Below are positions 1-7,235 of a stretch of 64,000 nucleotides of DNA, one piece after another; positions within the stretch are counted from its first letter, which is position 1, and each line of letters opens with the position of its first letter. The translations under genes were made by a program, and so were the position numbers. This DNA comes from Gluconacetobacter tumulicola (GTDB taxonomy: Bacteria > Pseudomonadota > Alphaproteobacteria > Acetobacterales > Acetobacteraceae), in NCBI RefSeq assembly GCF_014174215.1, contig NZ_JABEQL010000008.1, positions 1 through 64,000 of the forward strand. The letters run 5' to 3'. A model generated the notes under the pieces. It saw nothing but the letters and a program-made list of their open reading frames with translations. It did no database searches and was not told the origin of the DNA.

Positions 1-120
1 TATCGTCCGCCGCAGGTCTTTCGGCGGCGTCTTGCCCCGCGGACGCACCGCTTCGATCAGTGGCTCCCAAACCGCCCACGCTTCGTCGGTGAAAATCTGT
101 GTCGCATTGCTGTCTGTCAT
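1..120 (-). CDS. IS5-type transposase, N-terminal part (runs off window start)
   Basis: The reverse strand from 120 reads MTDSNATQIFTDEAWAVWEP and stays open to base 1. This is the typical beginning of an IS5/IS4-superfamily transposase with a DUF4096-type N-terminal domain (a D-E-x-W-x-x-x-x-P-L-x-P-like start). Only about 40 residues are inside the window, so the catalytic DDE domain cannot be checked. The putative insertion-sequence end lies 40 bp upstream of the start codon. It may belong to an intact IS continuing to the left or be a remnant. Confidence 0.75.
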   Translation of the reverse strand, partial: MTDSNATQIFTDEAWAVWEPLIEAVRPRGKTPPKDLRRTI

Positions 121-160
121 TCCCCATATATAGGAATAAACTGCAAGATCTGACAGGCCC
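121..160 (-). repeat. Putative terminal end of the IS5-type element
   Basis: The 40 bp between the transposase start and the sequence ending tgacaggccc at 160 look like the leader and terminal inverted repeat of the IS; the outward-facing tip on the minus strand would be gggcctgtcagatcttgca. The partner end is outside the window, so the exact boundary is inferred from position and from the GGGCCTGTCA-like tip only. A TAG trinucleotide follows directly and could be a target duplication. Confidence 0.4.
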
Positions 161-391
161 TAGCTGATGAATTTTGGCATGACTTTTGACTGACAAAGAA
201 AGATGTGCATCTCGGGAATCAAGATCTTCGGGCCATAAGCCGACGTTACTCCAATCCCTCCGAACGTTTGAACGCATTATCGCTTCCCGTTCTGTTGATA
301 GCATATTCACCTCCATCTGACTGAAGTAATACGCTTCGAAACAATTGCGATCATAATGTCTCACTAACTGGATCAGTGCGAACCTATTTAA
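161..391. other. Non-coding spacer between IS remnants
   Basis: This AT-richer stretch has no convincing reading frame, RNA fold or repeat. It separates the IS5-type end from a second IS-like end and is probably flanking DNA or decayed mobile-element sequence. Confidence 0.4.
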
Positions 392-490
392 GAGCCTGTT
401 TGGAAAATTTGATCTGGTGTGATTCAAGCTCTGGATGTGGACGCCAGAGCAGAGGGCCCGGATGGCCGTAACCATCCGGCGAGAACAGCG
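392..490 (+). mobile_element. Possible second IS5-type left-end remnant
   Basis: The sequence gagcctgtttggaaaat at 392 resembles the terminal inverted repeat of IS5-group elements. It is followed at 435 by ATG and MWTPEQRARMA, similar to the opening of several IS5-type transposases. The resemblance ends after roughly 15-20 codons, just before the 3' end of the pRiA4b-like gene on the other strand, so at most a truncated tip remains. Assignment is by eye and tentative. Confidence 0.3.
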
Positions 491-493
491 GAA

Positions 494-1106
494 TCAGTTC
501 TTTTTGGCTGTTACCTTGGATAGCCTTTTGCGCGCGGCGTTTCTGCGGTTGGCAATACGGCTCAGGGCGATCCTGATGGGTAATTCGTCAATATCCTCGG
601 GATCCCACTCCTTGAGGAATTCTCTGGCTTCCGCGTGATTTGGGTGCTTGGGGTCATTACGGGCTTCCAGCAGATGGTAGAATCCCGGAATGCCGCCACA
701 ATCTTCCGGTGGACCAGCATTTTCACCGGCAATATACCGCGGGTAGCTTTCGCCGATTTCGGCCTGGCGGATGTCATTGAGGACCAGCCGGTGACGCCAG
801 CCATCGCCAAAATCGTATTTATAGACGAGCTCGATGCCGGTTTTCTTGCGCAGGAGGTTGCGCAACCGGGTTTTGGTCGCGTCGCGCCGCGGCGGCTCGC
901 GCCAGTCGTCCAGATTAGGAGGGCCATAGGATTGCTCGCCCAGCGCAAAAGCCCACAGATGGCAACCGAACCAGCCCATGGTCGCCTGGATGACGTCGTG
1001 CAGCGTTTTGGAGTGTCAGCGACGTCGGCACCTCGAGCGCCCGCCAGATCAGCGGCGTGCTGTCTTCGAGCTCGATATGCAAGGAGGCGAGTTCGTTGAA
1101 ACTGTC
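494..1106 (-). pseudogene. pRiA4b ORF-3-like protein, frameshifted and 5'-fused to IS66 debris
   Basis: The main frame (start codon-like ATG at 979, end at 494) encodes MGWFGCHLWAFALGEQSYG followed by a YDFGDGW motif and a WDPEDID-type tail, the signature of the plasmid pRiA4b ORF-3 family (PF07929, function unknown). The family's N-terminus (LHIELEDSTPLIWRALEVPT) is present just upstream but in another frame. The two join if one base is removed from the four-base A/T run at 1006-1009; in the downstream frame a TGA lies four codons upstream of the run. No start codon of its own is visible for the N-terminal part, which reads straight in from an IS66 fragment. Best explained as a broken gene; a sequencing error or programmed slip at the A-run is possible. 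Confidence 0.7.
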
Positions 1107-1343
1107 GGCCGCTTGCTGGCCGCCGCGGTCGGATCCGGCGAACAGCCACGCCTTGCGGCCGATCGCAATTCCGCGCAGGGCGCGTTCGGCGGCATTGTTC
1201 GTGAGGCAGATCCGGCCGTCCTCGAGGAAACGGGTGAATGTCTCTGCGCGTCGCAGCATATAGGCCATGGCCTGGGCGACAGGCGCCTTCGCTGACATCC
1301 GCGCACAGGACTGCCGCATCCAGTCGACCGACCCGGCCACCAT
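1107..1343 (-). pseudogene. IS66-family transposase, C-terminal fragment
   Basis: The reverse strand encodes RFLEDGRICLTNNAAERALR and then GRKAWLFAGSDRGGQ, the highly conserved C-terminal catalytic block of IS66 (TnpC) transposases. Only about 80 residues survive; the rest of the roughly 500-residue protein and the TnpA/TnpB genes are absent. After GGQQAAD the frame runs without a stop into the pRiA4b ORF-3-like sequence, so the fragment is a recombination or deletion scar. Confidence 0.8.
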
Positions 1344-1534
1344 CGTGGCGGCCGTGAGCGGCCGGTTACTGAAAATCGGGGTGACCTCTGTCGAGACCGT
1401 TGCGTATGTTCGGGGCTGGAAATGTGAAAGATAGATACAAGATCGCTAGCGGCGACATGGATGAGACAGTCTGTTAGATGTCAGGGCAGGATTGCCCCGT
1501 ATGAGGGTGCCGGGGACGATGGAGGAGCGTACCG

Positions 1535-3376
1535 ATGCCAAATCAGACTCTCGGCTCTGGCCCGATGGGTTGTTGCCATCCGCGACAGGCCGCGGATGGC
1601 GGTGCGCCGGCGGGTGCGGTCCGCGACCTGCCGCGCTGGGACCTGCGGGATCTGTATGAAAGCCCCGAATCGGATGTGCTGCGCACCGATCTGGAGCAGG
1701 CCGAATCCGACGCCGCCGCCTTTGCCGCCGCCTGGAAGGGGCGGTTGGCCGGGGCTGCGCCTGGCGAAGTGGCGGAGGCGATCGGGGAGTATCAGCGGAT
1801 CGACGAGGTGCTGGGGCGGGCGGCGTCCTATGCGCAATTGCTGTTTGCCGGCGATTCGTCCGATGCCGGGATCGGGCGGTTCTCGCAATCGATCAATGAG
1901 CGACTGACGGATATTTCCAGCCATCTGCTGTTCTTCACCCTGGAATTGAACCGAATCGGGGACGAGGACCTGTCCGCCCGTCTGGCTGACCCGGCGCTGG
2001 CGGTGTGGGCGCCGTTCCTGCGTGACCTTCGGGTTTTCCGTCCGCATCAGTTGAGTGATGAGATCGAGCAGGTCCTGCACGAGAAATCGGTGACGGGGGC
2101 CTCGGCCTGGAGCCGTCTGTTCGACGAGACGATGGCCGGGCTGCGTATTCCGCTGGATGGGCGGGATTTGACGGTGGGAGAGGCGCTGAACCGGCTGTCG
2201 GACCAGGATCGCGGGGTGCGCGAGCGGGCGGCGAAGGCCATCGGCAGCGTGTTCGGCGGCAATATCAAGCTGTTCTCGCTGATCACCAACACGCTGGCCA
2301 AGGACAAGGCGATTACCGATGGGCTGCGGCATTATCCGCGCCCGGGGTCCTACCGCAATCGCAGCAACATGGTGGAGGACGAGGTCGTCGACGCGCTGGT
2401 GCAGGCGGTGACGGAGGATTATCCGCGCCTGTCGCATCGCTATTACGCGATGAAGGCGCGCTGGCTGGGGCTGGAGAAGCTGGAACATTGGGACCGCAAT
2501 GCCCCGTTGCCGGCGGCGGACGAGCGGACCATTCCGTGGGATGAAGCCACGCAGCAGGTGCTGGCGGCCTATGAAGGGTTCGACCCGCGGATGGGCGCGG
2601 TGGCGCGGCGGTTCTTCGACAATCCGTGGATCGATGCGCCCCCGGTGCCGGGCAAGGCGTCAGGCGCGTTCGCGCACCCCACCGTGCCGTCGGTCCACCC
2701 GTATCTGCTGCTGAATTATCATGGCCGCACCCGTGATGTGATGACGCTGGCGCATGAGCTGGGCCACGGGGTGCATCAGGTGCTGGCGGCGCCGCAGGGC
2801 TATCTGATGTCGGGCACGCCGCTGACGCTGGCCGAGACGGCCAGCGTGTTCGGCGAGATGCTGACCTTCCGCGCGCTGCTGGATGCCGAGACCGATCCGG
2901 CGCGGCGGCGGCTGATGCTGGCGGCCAAGGTCGAGGACATGCTGAACACGGTCGTGCGCCAGATCGCGTTCTACCGGTTCGAGACGCTGGTGCATGACGA
3001 GCGGAAATCGGGCGAATTGCTGCCCGAACGGATCGGCGCCATCTGGCGGCAGGTGCAGACGGAGAGCCTGGGGCCGGCCTTCAACTTTACGCCGGATTAT
3101 GACGTGTACTGGACCTATGTCCCGCACTTCATCCATTCTCCGTTCTATGTCTATGCGTATGCGTTCGGGGATTGCCTGGTGAATGCGCTGTATGGCGTGT
3201 TCACCTCTGGCCATGTGGGGTTCCAGGACAAATATCTGGACATGCTGCGGGCAGGCGGCACGATGCGGCACCGCGAATTGCTGGCGCCGTTTGGGCTGGA
3301 CGCGGCCGATCCCGGTTTCTGGCGCAAGGGGCTGGACGTGATCGCCGGATTTATTGACGAACTGGAGCGTGCCTGA
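1535..3376 (+). CDS. pepF: M3-family oligoendopeptidase F
   Basis: Zinc metallopeptidase predicted to cut short peptides in the cytoplasm. The 613-residue protein carries the M3 zinc motif HELGH at residues 407-411 and the downstream glutamate ligand motif LAETASVFGEM at about 432-442. The length and the N-terminal helical region fit the PepF group. ATG at 1535 is preceded by a good purine-rich site (ggaggag) about 8 bases upstream. Its stop codon is 1 base before the GTG of the kinase gene that follows, so the two are probably co-transcribed. The gene begins just downstream of the IS debris, and the 190 bp before it must hold its promoter. Confidence 0.93.
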   Translation: MPNQTLGSGPMGCCHPRQAADGGAPAGAVRDLPRWDLRDLYESPESDVLRTDLEQAESDAAAFAAAWKGRLAGAAPGEVAEAIGEYQRIDEVLGRAASYAQLLFAGDSSDAGIGRFSQSINERLTDISSHLLFFTLELNRIGDEDLSARLADPALAVWAPFLRDLRVFRPHQLSDEIEQVLHEKSVTGASAWSRLFDETMAGLRIPLDGRDLTVGEALNRLSDQDRGVRERAAKAIGSVFGGNIKLFSLITNTLAKDKAITDGLRHYPRPGSYRNRSNMVEDEVVDALVQAVTEDYPRLSHRYYAMKARWLGLEKLEHWDRNAPLPAADERTIPWDEATQQVLAAYEGFDPRMGAVARRFFDNPWIDAPPVPGKASGAFAHPTVPSVHPYLLLNYHGRTRDVMTLAHELGHGVHQVLAAPQGYLMSGTPLTLAETASVFGEMLTFRALLDAETDPARRRLMLAAKVEDMLNTVVRQIAFYRFETLVHDERKSGELLPERIGAIWRQVQTESLGPAFNFTPDYDVYWTYVPHFIHSPFYVYAYAFGDCLVNALYGVFTSGHVGFQDKYLDMLRAGGTMRHRELLAPFGLDAADPGFWRKGLDVIAGFIDELERA

Positions 3377-3377
3377 C

Positions 3378-4736
3378 GTGGCGGACGAACGGGATCTCGA
3401 CAATACCGGCATGTTCGGCGAGCTGCGCCGGATGGTGCGGACGTCGGGCGCGGTCGGCGGCATCGCCGCGCGCATTGCAGGCCACAAGATGGGGCTGCGT
3501 ACTGATCACGCCACCCATGCCGGTGACCTGAAATCGGTGCTGGGCGGCCTGAAGGGGCCGCTGATGAAGGGCGCGCAGCTTCTCTCCACCATTCCCGGTG
3601 CGCTGCCGGACGAATATGCGGCGGAACTGGCGCAGCTTCAGGCCAATGCGCCGCCGATGGGGTGGAGCTTCGTGCGCCGACGCATGAGCACCGAACTGGG
3701 GCGCGACTGGGAGCGGCGCTTCCGCTCGTTCGAGCATGAGGCCGCTGCGGCCGCCAGCCTGGGGCAGGTGCATCGGGCCGTGCTGCCGGACGGGCGCCGG
3801 GTGGCGTGCAAGCTGCAATATCCGGACATGCAGGCGACGGTGGATTCCGACCTGCGGCAGTTCCGCATGGCGGTGGGGCTCTATTACCGCATCGACAGCA
3901 CGATCAAGCAGGATGACGTGCTGGTGGAGCTGACGGCCCGCCTGCAGGAAGAACTGGACTATCTGCGCGAGGCGGCGAACCTGCGGCTGTACAATCTGAT
4001 GCTGGCCGAGTGTCCGGATGTCAGCGTGCCGATGCCAGTCGAGGATCTGACGACGCGGCGGCTGCTGGTGATGGACTGGCTGGACGGCAGGGGCGTGCAA
4101 TCGGTGCTGGATACCGACCCCGCGCAGGAGCAGCGCGATTCCATGGCGCGCGCGCTGTTCCATGCCTGGTACGTGCCGCTCTATCGTAACGGCGTGATCC
4201 ATGGCGACCCGCATATGGGCAATTTCACGGTACGGTCGGATTATGGGCTGAACCTGCTGGATCTTGGCGCGATCCGCATCTTCCCGGCCCGTTTCGTGCA
4301 GGGGATCATCGACCTGTATCGCGCGCTGGAGACCAATGACGAGGATCTGGCCTATCACGCCTATCAGGCCTGGGGCTTTGTCAACATGTCGCGCGAGACC
4401 ATGCGCGTGCTGAACGAGTGGGCGCGCTTTGTCTACGAACCGCTGATGCAGGACCGCGTGCGCGCGATCCAGGAGAATGACGACCCGCAATATGGCCGGG
4501 CGGTGGCCGAGCGGGTGTATGCCGGCCTGAAACAGACCGGGGGCGTGCGGCCGCCGCGTGAGTTCGTGCTGGTGGATCGCTCCGCGATCGGTCTGGGCAG
4601 CGTGTTCCTGCGGCTGGGGGCGAAGCTGAACTGGTATCGGCTGTTCCAGGAGCTGATTGCCGATTTCGATGCGGCGAAACTGGCGGCGCGGCAGGAAGAG
4701 GTCCTGCGGCAGGCGCGGGTGCCTCCCACGGCCTGA
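3378..4736 (+). CDS. ABC1/AarF/UbiB-family atypical kinase
   Basis: About 452 residues with the hallmarks of the UbiB/ADCK protein-kinase-like family. These are an N-terminal KGAQLLS segment (variant of the KxGQ motif), the alanine-rich nucleotide loop AAAAASLGQVH, the invariant lysine in VACKLQYP, the catalytic HGDPHMGNF and the metal-binding LLDLG. Family members support ubiquinone biosynthesis or lipid handling. Whether this one is UbiB proper is uncertain because the C-terminal transmembrane helices typical of UbiB are not obvious. I chose GTG 3378 (ggag 9 bases upstream) over a TTG at 3354, which would overlap pepF. Confidence 0.85.
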   Translation: MADERDLDNTGMFGELRRMVRTSGAVGGIAARIAGHKMGLRTDHATHAGDLKSVLGGLKGPLMKGAQLLSTIPGALPDEYAAELAQLQANAPPMGWSFVRRRMSTELGRDWERRFRSFEHEAAAAASLGQVHRAVLPDGRRVACKLQYPDMQATVDSDLRQFRMAVGLYYRIDSTIKQDDVLVELTARLQEELDYLREAANLRLYNLMLAECPDVSVPMPVEDLTTRRLLVMDWLDGRGVQSVLDTDPAQEQRDSMARALFHAWYVPLYRNGVIHGDPHMGNFTVRSDYGLNLLDLGAIRIFPARFVQGIIDLYRALETNDEDLAYHAYQAWGFVNMSRETMRVLNEWARFVYEPLMQDRVRAIQENDDPQYGRAVAERVYAGLKQTGGVRPPREFVLVDRSAIGLGSVFLRLGAKLNWYRLFQELIADFDAAKLAARQEEVLRQARVPPTA

Positions 4737-5065
4737 GACGCTTTTTCAGCATATCTTAACCCTGCTCGATCGAACATGGCCAAGCCTTCCGACGGAGGGC
4801 GGGGCGGCTGTGCCTGGTCCGTGTCATGTGCGATCGCGGAGAATCGGGCAGAGACTGTTTCCCAGAAGCGGTTTGTTTCTCAAAACCATGCGATATCGTG
4901 CTATCGTGAGCGCCTCGACGGTCCCGAAAGGGGAGGGGAAAGCGGGATAGGGGCGAACCGATCGGGAAGATGCCATGTCCGCCTGCCTCGTTCCGATGGT
5001 CGTGGCGGCGAAGCGTGTCTGGCCGGGTGGAATCGGTCCTCTTGATCTTTCTGTTCGAGGTTTGA
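4737..5065. other. Intergenic leader upstream of the c-di-GMP response regulator
   Basis: 329 bp without a credible gene. It probably holds the promoter of the regulator/kinase pair. A short imperfect inverted repeat around 4869-4889 (ggttt...aaacc) is followed by an AT-richer stretch containing gctatcgt, which could be a -10-like region, but no confident promoter can be drawn. No riboswitch fold was recognised by eye. Confidence 0.35.
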
Positions 5066-7198
5066 ATGCGACTCGTAGTCATTGTCGACGACCGTTCGAC
5101 CAATCGGACCATCTTCGCCCGGCTGGCGGTGACCCTCGGGACCGACATTCGGGTTGAAAGCTTCGCGACGCCGCAGGAGGCGCTGGACTGGTTCGGGACA
5201 TCGCCGGTGCCCGATCTGATCATTACCGACTACAAGATGCCCAGGATGGACGGCGCGGCCTTTACCGCCCGCATCCGCGCGCTCGACTGGGGATATGACG
5301 TGCCGATCGTGGTCGTCACGGCCTATGAGGACCGCAATTACCGGATCAGTGCCCTTGATGCCGGCGCGACCGATTTTCTGCTCAGTCCGGTCGATCATAC
5401 CGAATTCCTGACGCGTGCCCGTAACCTGTTGCAGTTGAGCTGGTACCAGAAGCGGGTGCGTTCGCGCGCCGTGCAACTGGAAGAAGAGCTGATCAGCAGT
5501 CGCCAGGCGCATGACGATCTGCTGCGCGGCAGCCGCGACCGGCTGCTGCAGGTGATCGATACTGTTCCCGCCATGATCAGCGCGACGGATATCGACGGAA
5601 ACTATATCTTCGTTAACAAGTTTCACGAGAGCGTCCTCGGGGGGCAGTCGCGCACGGTCGATGCGGCGTCATTGACGCTGGACCGGCAGGTCCTGGAGGG
5701 CGGGGTGCCCACGGCCCGTTACGAGGAAACCATTGTCGATCGGCATGGCGTGACATGGAGTCTCCTGACATCGAAGATTCCGTTTTATGACGATGCGAAC
5801 GGCAAACATTATGTATTGACCACGTCTCTTGATATAACGGACCGTAAGAAATCCGAAAAGGAGCTGCACAGTCTTGCATATTACGATCAGCTGACGGGCC
5901 TTCCCAATCGATCCAATCTTGAAAGACATACGCAGACGCTTTTGCTGCGGGGTGATGATCGGCCATTTGCTTTTTTTCTTCTGGATCTCGATCGGTTTAA
6001 AAGTGTCAACGATACGCAGGGTCATACGGTCGGGGACCAGTTGCTGCGCCAGGTTGCGGTACGGCTGACATCGGTTTTGCCCCGTAACTGCTTTGTCGCC
6101 CGTCTGGGTGGTGACGAATTCGCGATTGTCCATGATATCAGGCGTATGGACGATGCCGGCGAACTGGCCGAGCAGATCATTGCGATCTTTGCGCGCCCGT
6201 TCATGCTGGGCGACCTGGCGGTGAATGTCGGCGTCAGCGTCGGGATCGCATTGAATTCCGACCCGGCCCTCACATTCGAGACGATGCTGAAACGCGCCGA
6301 TCTTGCGATGTACCGCGCGAAGAACGAGGGGCGGCATCGATATACCTTCTTCGAAACGGCGATGGAGCAGGCCGTCTCTGTCGCGGCCGATCTGGAGCAG
6401 GCGCTGCGCCAGGCGATCGAGAGTGGTGCGTTCACGCTGCACTATCAGCCCGAGATCGACCTGGCATCCGGCCTGGTGACAGGGGTCGAAGCGTTGATCC
6501 GGTGGGTGCGGCCGCAGGGGGAACTTGTCTATCCCGGCCATTTCCTGCCGCTGGCGGAGGAAACCGGCCTGATCGTGCCGATGACGGTCTGGTCGTTGCG
6601 CGAGGCCTGTCGTCAGGGAGCGGCATGGGTGCGGGAGGGCATCCCTATCCGTATGGCGGTCAACCTGTCCGGCATGTTGTTCCGTTATCATGACGTCCAG
6701 CAGATGGTGCTGGATGCCATCACCGAAAGCGGCCTGGACCCGGGTTTCCTGGAACTGGAACTGACCGAGACGGCATTGATCGAAAATCCGGAAAAGGCGG
6801 GACGACAACTGGTGGCGTTGCAGCAGATGGGCGTGTCTGTCGCGATCGACGATTTCGGGACCGGCTATGCCTCTCTCGTCTATCTGACCACATTGCCGAT
6901 CCACAGGCTGAAGATCGACGCGGTTTTCGTCCGGGAAATCGATTCCTCGTCCAGCAGCCAGGCGATCATCAAGGCGATCATCGCTCTGGGCAACAATTTG
7001 AATATCCCGGTGATTGCGGAAGGTATCGAACGGGAAGACCAGTTGTACTGGTTGAAGGCGCAGGGATGCCACCAGGCCCAGGGTTTCCTGTTCAGCCGTC
7101 CTGTTCCGCCTGACCAGTTCCGTCACCTGGTGCGAAGTGGGGCCTTGAGCGTGTCGGATGGTCCGACCCCATCGGCCGAACGACCTTCCGGGAAGTGA
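5066..7198 (+). CDS. Response regulator REC-PAS-GGDEF-EAL (c-di-GMP synthesis/degradation), RpfG position
   Basis: 710 residues: receiver domain (about 1-120, phospho-acceptor D55 in TDYKMP, acidic pair near the start in VDD), PAS domain (about 155-275), GGDEF domain with intact GGDEF at 348-352, and EAL domain with intact EAL at 475-477 and DDFGTGYASL. Both catalytic signatures look functional. The inhibitory RxxD site expected five residues before GGDEF is absent (PRNC instead). The gene ends 37 bp before an RpfC-type hybrid kinase, so it occupies the place of rpfG but has GGDEF-EAL output instead of HD-GYP. It should receive phosphate from the kinase HPt domain and set c-di-GMP levels. The start ATG has only a weak purine-rich site. 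Confidence 0.92.
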   Translation: MRLVVIVDDRSTNRTIFARLAVTLGTDIRVESFATPQEALDWFGTSPVPDLIITDYKMPRMDGAAFTARIRALDWGYDVPIVVVTAYEDRNYRISALDAGATDFLLSPVDHTEFLTRARNLLQLSWYQKRVRSRAVQLEEELISSRQAHDDLLRGSRDRLLQVIDTVPAMISATDIDGNYIFVNKFHESVLGGQSRTVDAASLTLDRQVLEGGVPTARYEETIVDRHGVTWSLLTSKIPFYDDANGKHYVLTTSLDITDRKKSEKELHSLAYYDQLTGLPNRSNLERHTQTLLLRGDDRPFAFFLLDLDRFKSVNDTQGHTVGDQLLRQVAVRLTSVLPRNCFVARLGGDEFAIVHDIRRMDDAGELAEQIIAIFARPFMLGDLAVNVGVSVGIALNSDPALTFETMLKRADLAMYRAKNEGRHRYTFFETAMEQAVSVAADLEQALRQAIESGAFTLHYQPEIDLASGLVTGVEALIRWVRPQGELVYPGHFLPLAEETGLIVPMTVWSLREACRQGAAWVREGIPIRMAVNLSGMLFRYHDVQQMVLDAITESGLDPGFLELELTETALIENPEKAGRQLVALQQMGVSVAIDDFGTGYASLVYLTTLPIHRLKIDAVFVREIDSSSSSQAIIKAIIALGNNLNIPVIAEGIEREDQLYWLKAQGCHQAQGFLFSRPVPPDQFRHLVRSGALSVSDGPTPSAERPSGK

Positions 7199-7235
7199 GA
7201 TATGGTGAGTCATATGCTCATTCCCTGGTTGCGGG

